The notes under the pieces were generated by a model. The model did not search any database and was not told where the DNA came from. It saw only the letters and a list, made by a program, of their open reading frames with translations. A stretch of 64,000 nt of DNA from Hinthialibacter sp964556895 (GTDB lineage: Bacteria > Hinthialibacterota > Hinthialibacteria > Hinthialibacterales > Hinthialibacteraceae): assembly GCA_964556895.1 (NCBI GenBank), contig CAZKYC010000004.1:31167-95166 (forward strand), written 5' to 3'. Position numbers and translations under genes: made by a program. How positions within the stretch are numbered: position 1 is the stretch's first letter; every line of letters starts with the position of its first letter. Below, one piece after another: positions 8,554-17,344 of the stretch.

Positions 8554-9366
8554 ATGGAGAGCAGACAAAACCAAACAACCTGCGTCGTACACGGCAATAA
8601 GCCCGTTGCGAACGAGTGCGTCGAGTGCGGGCGCGGGTATTGCGCGGGCTGTCTGATCGAAGTCGAAGGCGAACCCTTTTGTGAGATTTGTTGGGAACAC
8701 ACCCTGGCCACACTCAAGCCCGCCCAAGACCCCGAAGTGACCTATACCCCCAGCGTTCCCTGGCTCAACTGGCGCCGCATTGGCGTTTGGAACGCTTTCT
8801 GGGAAACCGCTTTTCAAACCGCCGTTCAACCGCGGGCGTTTTTTTTAAAAATCCAGTCACAGGCCGGTATCGGCGCGGCCCTGATATTCGCCCTGTTATG
8901 TGTGATGTTTGTCTGGTACCCAATGAACATCATTTATCTGAAGCTGTTGATCCCCCCCATGCTAAACAGCATCACCCAACAAGCGGCTGAAAACCCCTCG
9001 TCGCTCGAAATGGCCGAAGAGTTGCGCGGGCGCATCGAGTCAATCACTTCGCTTGATATTCTTGCGATGCCGATCTTGTTTATTATTAACTACCTGGTGT
9101 TTTCGTCATTGATCCAACAGCTGATGATTCAGCTGATGCAGGGGCGCCAAGGCTATTCGGCAACGCTTCAGGTTCGCTGTTACGCTATGATTTCACAGGT
9201 ATTTTTGCTGGTGCCGTTCTTAGGCTACTTTCTGGCAGAAATTTCGACCTTTGTGATTTGCGCGCAGGGATTTCAGTCTGCTCAGGGGCTTTCGCGGGCG
9301 CGGGCGCTGATGGTTGCGCTGGTTCCGGCCATGATTAGCTTGATTGGATTGCCCTTTTCGATATAA
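8554..9366 (+). CDS. B-box zinc-finger / Yip1-domain membrane protein
   Basis: 270 residues from the ATG at 8554, preferred over the in-frame upstream start because the zinc finger begins directly after it. Residues 8-50 form a compact B-box-like zinc-binding unit (CxxH near the start, then CVECGRGYCAGC, then CEICW), followed by a linker and four to five hydrophobic segments with the layout of the Yip1 domain, including the typical amphipathic YSATLQVRCYAMIS stretch. Bacterial Yip1-type proteins with an N-terminal zinc finger are known but uncharacterised. It may act as a membrane-anchored binding module; nothing here names a partner. 52 bases later a radical SAM gene starts, possibly in the same transcript. 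Confidence 0.72.
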   Translation: MESRQNQTTCVVHGNKPVANECVECGRGYCAGCLIEVEGEPFCEICWEHTLATLKPAQDPEVTYTPSVPWLNWRRIGVWNAFWETAFQTAVQPRAFFLKIQSQAGIGAALIFALLCVMFVWYPMNIIYLKLLIPPMLNSITQQAAENPSSLEMAEELRGRIESITSLDILAMPILFIINYLVFSSLIQQLMIQLMQGRQGYSATLQVRCYAMISQVFLLVPFLGYFLAEISTFVICAQGFQSAQGLSRARALMVALVPAMISLIGLPFSI

Positions 9367-9421
9367 GATGACATTCTGAGTCAAGATTTAAAGCCGGAAC
9401 AATGGTCGGCTTGGAGGAACA

Positions 9422-10903
9422 ATGGGTCTCAAAGTTTTTTTGGGTAACGGTCCCTGGTTGGTCGATGGATACTACGGCGTGCGCGCGGGTTCGCGTTGGC
9501 CTCACTTAGAAGAAAACGGCAACCAATATCTACCGTTTCCGTTCTATATGGCCTACGCCGCCGCCATGCTTGAAGACAAAGGTCACAAGACCCTCACCGT
9601 TGACGGCGTCGCCGAGCGCATCCAAGAAGACGCCTACGTTCAACGCGCCACCGAGTTCATCCCTGATGTGTGTATCATCGAAGCCTCGGTCGCATCGCTG
9701 CCGTTAGACCTTCGCCAGGCCCAAAAGATCAAAGCGGTCTGTGCTGACACCAAAATCATCTTTTGCGGCATCCACGTCGACATGTATCGCCCCGAGTTTA
9801 TCAATGAACACCCGGTGGTCGATTTTGTGTTGAAGGGCGAATATGACTTGGTCTCGACCAAGTTGATCGACGCCATTGAAGCGAAGGGCGATTATTCGGC
9901 GATACCCAATTTGGTCTATCGCGACCCAGACGGCGTCGCCCGCGAAACCGAAAACGGCGAGATCATCATGGACCTCGACGCGCTGCCCTGGCCGCTGCGC
10001 CGCGATCTGCCCATGCACAACTATTGGGACCTGCCGGGCGGCATCCCCGACCCCAGCCTTCAACTGTGGGCCAGCCGCGGGTGTCCGTTTAAGTGTATCT
10101 TCTGCGCCTGGCCGCAGATCATGTACGGCAACAACAAATACCGCACCCGCGACGCCAAAGACATCGTCGAAGAGATCGAGTGGTGTGTGAAAGAGTACGA
10201 TTTCAAGTCATTCTATTTTGATGATGATACCTTCAACATCGGCAAGCGCCGCATCATGAATTTCTGTGACGAACTCAACAAACGCAATATCGGCCTGCCC
10301 TGGGCGGCGATGTCGCGGGCGGATACCTCTGACCCTGAGACGTTTAAAGCGATGAAAGACTCTGGCTTGATGGCGATTAAGTTTGGCGTTGAGTCAGGCT
10401 CGCAAGAACTGGTCGACAACGCCGAGAAAAACCTCGACCTCAACAAGGTCGAAGAAGCGGTCACCGTCTGCCACGACCTGGGCATCAACGTTCACCTCAC
10501 GTTTAGTTTCGGCCTGCCAGGCGAAACCTGGGAGACCGTTCGCAAGACCATCAACTTCGCCAAGAAACTTGACCCCGAAACGCTGCAGTTCTCAATCATG
10601 ACGCCGTTTCCGGGATCGAGTTTTTATAAGATGCAGGAAGAAGCCGGAAAACTACTCACCAAAGACTGGTCGCAGTATGACGGCGGCACTACCTCGGTGG
10701 TCTGCACCGACGAACTCTCTGGCGAAGATTTACAAAAAGCGCTTAAGATGGCGTACAACGAATGGGACTGGCACAAAACGCTGCGTCCGTTGCGCGACTT
10801 TCATCACTTCAAGCGCCTGATGAAACGTCCGCGCCATTCGTGGCACACCTTCAAATTTCTCGCCAAGCGCCACATCAAACGAATGATTCACGCCGGCGCG
10901 TGA
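9422..10903 (+). CDS. B12-binding-domain radical SAM protein
   Basis: 493 residues. The N-terminal 180 residues look like the cobalamin-binding Rossmann domain of B12-dependent radical SAM enzymes: an AYAAAMLEDKGH helix, PDVCIIEASVASLP, and IFCGIHVD. The radical SAM core begins with ASRGCPFKCIFCAW, whose CxxxCxxC cysteines (221, 225, 228) hold the [4Fe-4S] cluster, then FDDDTFN, GVESGSQ and FSFGLPGETWET. The last 100 residues are basic. This is the layout of the BchE/P-methylase-like class that acts in hopanoid, tetrapyrrole or natural-product modification; the substrate cannot be inferred. A strong GGAGG sits 6 bases before the ATG. Confidence 0.85.
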   Translation: MGLKVFLGNGPWLVDGYYGVRAGSRWPHLEENGNQYLPFPFYMAYAAAMLEDKGHKTLTVDGVAERIQEDAYVQRATEFIPDVCIIEASVASLPLDLRQAQKIKAVCADTKIIFCGIHVDMYRPEFINEHPVVDFVLKGEYDLVSTKLIDAIEAKGDYSAIPNLVYRDPDGVARETENGEIIMDLDALPWPLRRDLPMHNYWDLPGGIPDPSLQLWASRGCPFKCIFCAWPQIMYGNNKYRTRDAKDIVEEIEWCVKEYDFKSFYFDDDTFNIGKRRIMNFCDELNKRNIGLPWAAMSRADTSDPETFKAMKDSGLMAIKFGVESGSQELVDNAEKNLDLNKVEEAVTVCHDLGINVHLTFSFGLPGETWETVRKTINFAKKLDPETLQFSIMTPFPGSSFYKMQEEAGKLLTKDWSQYDGGTTSVVCTDELSGEDLQKALKMAYNEWDWHKTLRPLRDFHHFKRLMKRPRHSWHTFKFLAKRHIKRMIHAGA

Positions 10904-10904
10904 G

Positions 10905-10928
10905 GCGGGCGCCGCGTGCTGCGCCCGC
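10905..10928. repeat. GC-rich hairpin after the radical SAM gene
   Basis: GCGGGCGC (10905-10912) pairs with GCGCCCGC (10921-10928) immediately after the stop codon. No T run follows, so it is a structural or mRNA-stabilising element rather than a clear terminator. Confidence 0.45.
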
Positions 10929-10949
10929 AAGCGATTGAGATGAATCGCT

Positions 10950-10978
10950 GATCCCCCCTGTCCGCCAGCGGCGGCCCT
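10950..10978. repeat. palindromic repeat family B, truncated copy
   Basis: GATCCCCCCTGTCCGCCAGC followed by GGCGGCCCT, then the similarity stops; the AAGGGGGG arm of complete copies is missing. Confidence 0.5.
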
Positions 10979-11137
10979 ATATTCTAAGGATACGTTCGAA
11001 GGTGATCGTTAGCAGCGTAATTTGCTGTTTCTGCGCGTTGGATTTTCCCAAAAAGCGAGTAAGCCTCTGACGGTTAGGTTTTACTGGCCCTGCGTGTAAA
11101 CTGTTTGTTCTCAACCAGTCACAACGTTAGGGCCATT

Positions 11138-11809
11138 ATGCAAACTGTTTATTTTGTCGACTTTGACCACACCATCTCCCGCCAGGACGTATGGGATTAC
11201 ATCGTCAAAACCTACGCCTCTCATGTGTGGGAAAACTTGGTGCGCAAGTATATCGACGGCGAATTGACCTCGCGCCAATGTAACCAGCGCGTCGCCGAAG
11301 AACTGGTCATGCCCGAAGACATCGCCCGGCAGGAAATTCTCGGCATCGGCATCGATCCTGCGTTCCCGGCGTTTGCTGAATGGACGCGCAATAACGGCCT
11401 CCCCATGTCGATTGTTTCTGACGGGTACGACTATTACATCGACTTGTTGTTGAAACAGGAAAACTTAGATTGGATCCCTACATTCAGCAACCACATGAGC
11501 TGGAACAACGACCGGGTAGAAGCGGCGTTCCCCTGGAGCCGCTCGGCCTGCGAGCGCGATATGGCGAACTGTAAATGCCAGCATATCGAAAAAGCCGAAG
11601 GCAAGCGGCGGGTGTATGTCGGCGACGGCGTCTCAGACACCTGCGCCGCGCCCAAATGTGAAGTGGTTTACGCCAAGCGGGGTCTGCTCGACCATTGCGT
11701 CAAACATGGCGTTAAACACATTGCGTTTGATTCGTTCGCCGAAATTTTAGACCACGAAAAAGCGTGGCACGAATCACAGGCCCAAGACCCTCGCCTTAGT
11801 TTGACATAA
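11138..11809 (+). CDS. HAD-superfamily phosphatase (MtnX / phosphoserine phosphatase-like)
   Basis: 223 residues from the ATG at 11138. Motif I is FVDFDHTIS with the nucleophile and acid aspartates D8 and D10; motif II is IVSDGYD; motif III/IV is YVGDGVSDTCAA. Length and the small helical cap between motifs I and II resemble MtnX-type 2-hydroxy-3-keto-5-methylthiopentenyl-1-phosphate phosphatases and phosphoserine phosphatase-like enzymes. No other methionine-salvage gene is present; the gene sits 18 bases upstream of panB and looks like the first gene of the pan-nad operon, which makes a house-cleaning or pathway phosphatase role plausible. Substrate uncertain. Confidence 0.78.
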   Translation: MQTVYFVDFDHTISRQDVWDYIVKTYASHVWENLVRKYIDGELTSRQCNQRVAEELVMPEDIARQEILGIGIDPAFPAFAEWTRNNGLPMSIVSDGYDYYIDLLLKQENLDWIPTFSNHMSWNNDRVEAAFPWSRSACERDMANCKCQHIEKAEGKRRVYVGDGVSDTCAAPKCEVVYAKRGLLDHCVKHGVKHIAFDSFAEILDHEKAWHESQAQDPRLSLT

Positions 11810-11827
11810 CGCGGGTATACTATAGAC

Positions 11828-12697
11828 ATGACGAACCCCCCAAAAATCACGGTTCCAGATTTTCAGCGTATGAAACAACGAGACGAAAAAATCTCGGTGT
11901 TGACTGCGTATGATTACACCTTCGCCAGTTTGATAGACAACGCGGGCGTTGACGCCATTTTGGTGGGCGACTCGCTGGGCATGATCGTCCAGGGGCAAGA
12001 CTCGACCGTACCCGTTACCATGGACGACATTGTCTATCACACCCTCGCGGTCAAACGCGGCGTGAACCGCGCGATGATTATCGCCGACCTGCCGTTTTTG
12101 AGTTACCAGATATCTATCGAAGACACCATGAAAAACGCCGCGCGGCTGCTGCAAGAAGGCGGCGCCGACACGGTCAAACTTGAAGGCGGGCTGAGCCAGG
12201 CCGCGACGGTCAAACGGCTGGTCGAAGCGGGCATTCCGGTGATGGGCCATGTCGGCCTGGGACCGCAGTCGATCAAACAACTGGGCAGCCATAAAGTTCA
12301 GGGCAAGACCGCCCAGGCGGCCCAACAGTTAGTTCAAGACGCCTGCGCCCTTCAAGACGCGGGCGCGTTTTCGGTTGTGATCGAGGCCGTGCCCTGGCCG
12401 GCGGCGCAGCGCATCAGCGAGACGCTGACCATCCCGACGATTGGAATCGGCGCCGGGCCTCACTGCGACGGCCAGGTGTTGGTGTTCGCCGACCTGTTAG
12501 GGTTGTTCACCGCGTTTCAGCCTCATTTTGTGCGCCGCTTCGCCCAGTTGGGCGATAAAGCCACCCAGGCGTTTCAAGACTTTAACCGCGCCGTCAAAGA
12601 CGGCTCCTTTCCGTCGTATGACGAAAGTTACCCGATGAACGAAGACGAACGCGCCGAGATGGAGCAACGCGCCTTCACGCCGCCCGAACGCCCTTAG
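11828..12697 (+). CDS. panB: 3-methyl-2-oxobutanoate hydroxymethyltransferase
   Basis: Transfers a one-carbon unit from methylenetetrahydrofolate to alpha-ketoisovalerate, giving ketopantoate, the first committed step to pantothenate and coenzyme A. 289 residues, a little longer than usual (about 265) at the C terminus. Diagnostic stretches: LTAYDYTFA near residue 24, VGDSLGM with the metal-binding aspartate, the KLEGG active-site lysine block, GHVGLGPQ, and GIGAGPHCDGQVLV. The protein is cytoplasmic and decameric in studied members. The next gene, panC, starts 16 bases after the stop. Confidence 0.96.
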   Translation: MTNPPKITVPDFQRMKQRDEKISVLTAYDYTFASLIDNAGVDAILVGDSLGMIVQGQDSTVPVTMDDIVYHTLAVKRGVNRAMIIADLPFLSYQISIEDTMKNAARLLQEGGADTVKLEGGLSQAATVKRLVEAGIPVMGHVGLGPQSIKQLGSHKVQGKTAQAAQQLVQDACALQDAGAFSVVIEAVPWPAAQRISETLTIPTIGIGAGPHCDGQVLVFADLLGLFTAFQPHFVRRFAQLGDKATQAFQDFNRAVKDGSFPSYDESYPMNEDERAEMEQRAFTPPERP

Positions 12698-12712
12698 CGT
12701 CTCCATTGAGGG

Positions 12713-13576
12713 ATGGAGAGTTGGAGTCAAGCATTGCAGGTTCTTCGCAGCGTTTCAGACTTACGCCAAACCATCACAAGATGGAAACACAACGGCCTGT
12801 CAATCGGCCTGGCGCCGACCATGGGCTATCTGCACGAAGGCCATCTGTCTCTGGTTCGCGCCGCCAAAGAAAACAACCACCGCACGCTTGCCACCATCTT
12901 TGTGAACCCCACCCAATTTGTTGAGGGCGAAGACTTTGAGCGCTACCCGCGCGATGAAGAGCGCGACCTTGAGTTGCTTAACCAAGACGGCGCTGACGCG
13001 GTGTTTATTCCCGGGCCGAGTGATATCTATCCGGATGGGTTCTCGACTTATGTTGAACCGCCCGCGCCGGCCGAGGGGTGGTGCGGCGGTTCGCGGCCCG
13101 GCCATTTTCGCGGCGTGTGTACGGTGGTCTCGATCTTGTTCAACCTGACTCAACCCGACCGCGCGTATTTTGGCCAGAAAGACGCGCAACAGTTAGCGGT
13201 CATTCGCCGCATTACCACCGACTTGGGGTTTCCGGTTGAAATTATCGGCTTGGCGACCGTGCGCGAGCCTGACGGCCTGGCGATGTCGTCGCGCAACGCC
13301 TACTTAAGTGATGAACAACGCAAGCAGGCGCTCATTCTCACCCAAACCCTTCAACAAGGCATTGAACAGTTTCGGTCTGGCGCCAAAGACGCGCAGGCGA
13401 TTCTCGCCGAAGGGACAAAAGCAATTGAATCAACTGACGGCGTCCGGCTGGACTACCTGGGCGTAGTCGATGAGAATACATTTAGATCTGTTACTGTCAT
13501 TCAGAATGGGAACCTTTATATCGGCGCGATGGTTGTGGGCAACACCCGCCTCATCGACAATCGCGCGTTTGAGTGA
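12713..13576 (+). CDS. panC: pantothenate synthetase
   Basis: ATP-dependent ligase joining pantoate and beta-alanine into pantothenate. 287 residues, normal length. Seen: LAPTMGYLHEGHLSLV, carrying the HxGH nucleotide-binding motif; FVNPTQF; PGHFRGV, a pantoate-binding stretch; FGQKDAQQ; and the KMSKS-like MSSRN with the following AYLS. The ATG at 12713 was kept: it has a purine-rich GAGGG just before it and the next conserved block begins soon after. Middle gene of panBCD, so substrate supply and use are cotranscribed. Confidence 0.96.
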   Translation: MESWSQALQVLRSVSDLRQTITRWKHNGLSIGLAPTMGYLHEGHLSLVRAAKENNHRTLATIFVNPTQFVEGEDFERYPRDEERDLELLNQDGADAVFIPGPSDIYPDGFSTYVEPPAPAEGWCGGSRPGHFRGVCTVVSILFNLTQPDRAYFGQKDAQQLAVIRRITTDLGFPVEIIGLATVREPDGLAMSSRNAYLSDEQRKQALILTQTLQQGIEQFRSGAKDAQAILAEGTKAIESTDGVRLDYLGVVDENTFRSVTVIQNGNLYIGAMVVGNTRLIDNRAFE

Positions 13577-13585
13577 GTAACTATC

Positions 13586-13972
13586 ATGCAGCGCATCATG
13601 TTGAAGTCAAAAATCCACGAAGCCCGGGTCACCGGTAGGGAACTTCACTACGCGGGCAGCCTGGCGTTGGATGAAGAATTGATGGATGCCGCCGACCTGG
13701 CCTGCGGCGAACAGGTTCACCTGTTAAACGTCAGCAACGGCGAGCGCATTGTCACCTATGTGTTCCCGGCCAAAAAAGGCTCGGGCGTTGTCTCAGTGAA
13801 AGGCGCGGCGGCGCGCCTGTTTGATGACAAGGATTTGATTTTGGTGTTGTCTTACGCCCATTATGATGAAGACGAACTGGAGTCGTATTCGCATCGCATC
13901 GTTTATGTCGACGACAAAAACAATCTGGTGCGCGTCGAAAACCGGACCGAAGAAGACTATCTCGAAGCCTAA
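13586..13972 (+). CDS. panD: aspartate 1-decarboxylase proenzyme
   Basis: Makes beta-alanine from aspartate for PanC. 128 residues. The chain is a pyruvoyl proenzyme: cleavage is expected between G24 and S25 in HYAGS, S25 becoming the pyruvoyl group, in exactly the position known from E. coli. The N-terminal MLKSKIHEARVT with the conserved lysine and the later VNGAA-like GAAARLF block match the family. The start is separated from panC by 9 bases. PanD and the next gene product, NadB, draw on the same substrate. Confidence 0.95.
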   Translation: MQRIMLKSKIHEARVTGRELHYAGSLALDEELMDAADLACGEQVHLLNVSNGERIVTYVFPAKKGSGVVSVKGAAARLFDDKDLILVLSYAHYDEDELESYSHRIVYVDDKNNLVRVENRTEEDYLEA

Positions 13973-13993
13973 CCCACGGCGGCTGTTGTCACC

Positions 13994-15613
13994 ATGAAAA
14001 TACAGACCAGCGACTTTCTCATCATTGGCTCCGGCGTCGCCGGGTTACACACCACCCTCAACGCCGCCCAATCGGGCAGCGTCAACCTGGTCACCAAAAA
14101 AGACGATTTTGAATCGAACACCAACTACGCCCAGGGCGGCATCGCCTCAGTACTCGACCGCCATGACTCGTTTGACTCGCATGTACGCGACACCCTCGAA
14201 GCGGGCGCGGGCCTGTGCCGCCGCGACGCGGTCGAACTTATCGTCGAGCACGGGCCTGAAGCGATCCAATCGCTGATCGATATCGGGGTCGAGTTTACCC
14301 GCCGCCGCGACGGCGAACTCGAACTAGGGCGCGAAGGCGGCCATTCGTACCGGCGCATCGTCCACGCCAAAGACCTGACCGGGCGCGAAGTCGAACGCGC
14401 CCTGTTGAAAAAGGTGCGCAGCCTCGACAACGTCACAATCTTTCAGTATTACTTCGCTGTTGATTTGATCGTCGACGATGCCGGCCGTTGTTGGGGCGCC
14501 TGGGTGTGGGATGAAAAGAGCGAAGAGGCCATCGCCTTTCTGGCGAGCGTCACGCTGATGTGTTCGGGCGGCTGCGGCCTGGTCTACCAACACAGCACCA
14601 ACCCGTCAATCGCCACCGGCGACGGCGTCGCCATGGGGTTTCGCGCCGGCGCGCCCATCGCCAATATGGAGTTCATTCAGTTTCACCCAACGGCGTTTTA
14701 TCGCCCGGACGCCAATGACGCCCCGTTTTTAATTTCTGAAGCGGTGCGCGGCGAAGGGGCCATACTTCGCAAGCGCGACGGCGAAGCCTTCATGGAGCGC
14801 TACCACCCGCTCAAAGACCTGGCGCCCCGCGACATCGTCGCCCGGGCCATCGACGCCGAAACCAAACAAAGCGGCGACCCCTATTGTTATCTCGACGTTA
14901 GCCACATTGAGTTTGATTTCTTTCAATCGCGTTTTCCCAACATCACCGCCTATTGCGAGTCAAACGGCGTCAAGCTGCCGTTTGACTCGATCCCGGTGGT
15001 CCCGGCGGCCCATTATATGTGCGGCGGGGTGTTGTCTGACCTCAACGGCGCTACCAACATCACAGGGTTTTTCGTGATTGGCGAAGCCGCCTGTACGGGC
15101 GTTCACGGCGCCAACCGTCTGGCCAGCAACTCGATCTTAGAAGCGCTGATCTTCAGCCGCCGCGCGCTGGAAGTGATTACAGAACAATCACTCTTACAAC
15201 CGCCGCCCGACGCCTTGGGCCTCGATTGGAACAAACCCAAGCCGACCGAGCGCATCGAAAGCATACAGTTCGTCAATTGCCGCCAGACGCTCAGCAAATT
15301 GATGTGGGATTACGTCGGAATTGTTCGCTCAGACGAGCGGCTTCACCTCGCCCACAAACGCATCAAAGTGTTAAAAGAAGAAATTGATGGATACTACGAG
15401 TCGGGCTACATCAACCGCCAGGTGTTAGAATTGCGCAATCTGGTTCAAACCGCTGACTTGATCATTCATTGCGCCTGGCAGCGTAAAGAAAGCCGCGGCT
15501 TACACTACAACCTCGACTATCCACAAATTCTCGCCGACCCGTTCGATTCGGTCATTACCCGCAACGAATACGGCCGCCCTCACATCGAAAGCCGCCCGGT
15601 TGCGTCTATTTAA
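13994..15613 (+). CDS. nadB: L-aspartate oxidase
   Basis: Flavoenzyme that oxidises aspartate to iminoaspartate, the first step of de novo NAD synthesis. 539 residues. FAD-binding motif GSGVAGLHTT near residue 13, YAQGGIAS, the HSYRRIVHAKDLTGRE block, QFHPTAFY, ISEAVRGEGA, the catalytic-region APRDIVARAI, PAAHYMCGG, and HGANRLASNS, all as in NadB rather than in succinate dehydrogenase or fumarate reductase. It is the last gene of the pan-nad group, 21 bases after panD; nadA and nadC are not in the window. Confidence 0.95.
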   Translation: MKIQTSDFLIIGSGVAGLHTTLNAAQSGSVNLVTKKDDFESNTNYAQGGIASVLDRHDSFDSHVRDTLEAGAGLCRRDAVELIVEHGPEAIQSLIDIGVEFTRRRDGELELGREGGHSYRRIVHAKDLTGREVERALLKKVRSLDNVTIFQYYFAVDLIVDDAGRCWGAWVWDEKSEEAIAFLASVTLMCSGGCGLVYQHSTNPSIATGDGVAMGFRAGAPIANMEFIQFHPTAFYRPDANDAPFLISEAVRGEGAILRKRDGEAFMERYHPLKDLAPRDIVARAIDAETKQSGDPYCYLDVSHIEFDFFQSRFPNITAYCESNGVKLPFDSIPVVPAAHYMCGGVLSDLNGATNITGFFVIGEAACTGVHGANRLASNSILEALIFSRRALEVITEQSLLQPPPDALGLDWNKPKPTERIESIQFVNCRQTLSKLMWDYVGIVRSDERLHLAHKRIKVLKEEIDGYYESGYINRQVLELRNLVQTADLIIHCAWQRKESRGLHYNLDYPQILADPFDSVITRNEYGRPHIESRPVASI

Positions 15614-15943
15614 CAGCCATCTCGAATGAATGAGTACGAATTAGGATCCAGACTTATCAATAAATGAGGCTCATCCGGGATTTGGATACGTTCTCTCAAA
15701 TTGAATTAAAAGTTCCCGACACGATCTCAAGGATGATTTTTTTATGGTTGTATTTGGCATGGGTACAACTCTGCTCGCTTCAGTGCGGCTCCGCCTTTTT
15801 GCACAGGCGCTCACAGAGTTGCACCCATGCCTGAGTTGGATTGTCTATTATTGATAGGACGAATATCGTTTTTTGCCCCAATCCCAGGTCATCCAGCAAG
15901 GGAAGTACTCAAATATCGGAAGAACCATAAATGACAACTCTTT
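15614..15943. other. intergenic region between nadB and bioA with a repeat
   Basis: Genes nadB and bioA converge on this 330-base stretch. Most of it is repeat family D (15668-15831). No T-tailed terminator is evident unless the palindrome at 15756-15831 serves both genes. No ORF of interest. Confidence 0.5.
15668..15831. repeat. repeat family D, copy 1 (direct repeat left of bioA plus palindrome)
   Basis: 15668-15781 is nearly identical to 17431-17544 on the other side of bioA. Its right part, 15756-15831, is a long imperfect palindrome: GGCATGGGTACAACTCTG on the left and, read on the other strand, GGCATGGGTGCAACTCTG on the right. A second palindrome of this type lies at 46155-46234. Confidence 0.75.
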
Positions 15944-17344
15944 TTAGGCCTGGGCGCCAGATTCTGCCAGCGTTTTGCCATCCAAGACCTCAGCCATCGA
16001 CTCTTCGAGCGCGTCGAACAAGAAATCAATTTCTTCGGGGGTGGTGATGAGCGGCGGAATTACCACCAGCGTATTGCCCAACGGCCGCAGCCACACCCCG
16101 CGGGTTCGCATGGCGAAGCACACCTTCGCGCCCATCTTCTGTTCGATGGGATAGGCGCGTTTCTGCGAGCGGCTTTCGGCGATGTCGATGCCCGCGATTA
16201 ACCCGATGGCGTGAATATCAGCGACGTGGTCGCTTGAGTCATACAATTGGTCAAGGCGAGTTTGCATGCGCTCGACGGCGGGCCGCATGGCGTTGAGCGA
16301 GTTGTCTTTGTCAAACAGGTCTAAACTGGCCAGCGCCGCCGCGCAGCCCATCTGGTTGCCAGTGTATGAATGGCCATGGAAGAAGGTTTTAAACTCGCCA
16401 TAGTCTCCGAGAAACGATTGATAGATCGCGTCGGTCGCCAACGTCGCCGCTAGAGGCAGGTAGCCGCCGGTGATGCCCTTCGCCAGGCACAACAAGTCGG
16501 GTGTGACGCCTTCTTGTTGGCAGCCAAACAGGGCCCCGGTGCGGCCAAAGCCGACAAACACCTCGTCGCAGATTAAGAGAATATTGTATTGGCCGCAGAG
16601 TTGGCGCAGCCCCTTCAAGAAGCCAGGCGCCTGGGTTCGCAGGCCCGAGGCGCCCTGAACAATCGGCTCGATGATTACCGCCGCGCATTTCGTCGCGTGC
16701 TCTTTAAGCACAGCCTCGCAGGCGTCCAGCGCCTGTTGACTGACGGCCTCTGGGCCTTCTGGGTTGGCGTATTTTGAATAGACCGGATACGGCGCGCGAT
16801 AGGTTTTGAAGAGCAACGGCCCAAAAACGCTGTGAAACAGGTCAATGCCGCCCACGCTGACGCTGCCGATGGTGTCGCCGTGGTAGGCGCCTTCAAAGGT
16901 GATAAACGAACAGCGGTTGAGGTCAGGATTCTCTTTTTGCCGCCATGATTGAAACGCCATTTTGAGGGCGACTTCAACCGAGGTCGAGCCGTTATCTGAA
17001 TAAAACACTTTTGACAGTCCATCCGGCGCGGCCTCAACCAGGCGTTTCGCCAATTCAATTGCGGGCGCGTTAGACGGTCCCAATAGCGTTGAGTGGGCGA
17101 TGCGTTGCGCCTGGTCATGCATCGCTTGGTTCATCTCTGGCCGGGCGTGGCCGTGAAGGTTCACCCACAGCGATGAATTGCCGTCGAAGTATTTGTTTCC
17201 CTCAGCGTCATAGAGATACACTCCCTCGCCGCGCTCGACGATGAGCGGCGGTTCGTTGGCGTAGTCTTGCATCTGAGTGAACGGGTGCCAGAGATATTGC
17301 TTGTCCCAGTCGGCGAGAATAGATGGTTTGATTGGTTTGGTCAT
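15944..17344 (-). CDS. bioA: adenosylmethionine-8-amino-7-oxononanoate aminotransferase
   Basis: Class III PLP aminotransferase that converts 8-amino-7-oxononanoate (KAPA) to 7,8-diaminononanoate (DAPA) with S-adenosylmethionine as donor, third step of the biotin ring pathway. 466 residues, slightly long. Family marks: WHPFTQMQDY near residue 19, LWVNLHGHARPEMN, YSDNGSTSVEVALKMA, the EGAYHGDTIGS block, ICDEVFVGFGRTG, and the PLP lysine in LAKGITGGYLPLAA. WHPFTQM is specific to BioA against other class III enzymes. BioD, the next enzyme of the pathway, is encoded upstream on the same strand, but about 650 bases of repeats lie between them. Confidence 0.94.
   Translation of the reverse strand: MTKPIKPSILADWDKQYLWHPFTQMQDYANEPPLIVERGEGVYLYDAEGNKYFDGNSSLWVNLHGHARPEMNQAMHDQAQRIAHSTLLGPSNAPAIELAKRLVEAAPDGLSKVFYSDNGSTSVEVALKMAFQSWRQKENPDLNRCSFITFEGAYHGDTIGSVSVGGIDLFHSVFGPLLFKTYRAPYPVYSKYANPEGPEAVSQQALDACEAVLKEHATKCAAVIIEPIVQGASGLRTQAPGFLKGLRQLCGQYNILLICDEVFVGFGRTGALFGCQQEGVTPDLLCLAKGITGGYLPLAATLATDAIYQSFLGDYGEFKTFFHGHSYTGNQMGCAAALASLDLFDKDNSLNAMRPAVERMQTRLDQLYDSSDHVADIHAIGLIAGIDIAESRSQKRAYPIEQKMGAKVCFAMRTRGVWLRPLGNTLVVIPPLITTPEEIDFLFDALEESMAEVLDGKTLAESGAQA

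Noticed and set aside
11774..12325. 183-residue ORF antisense to panB
   Set aside because: Overlaps panB and the operon it belongs to; no supporting signal.
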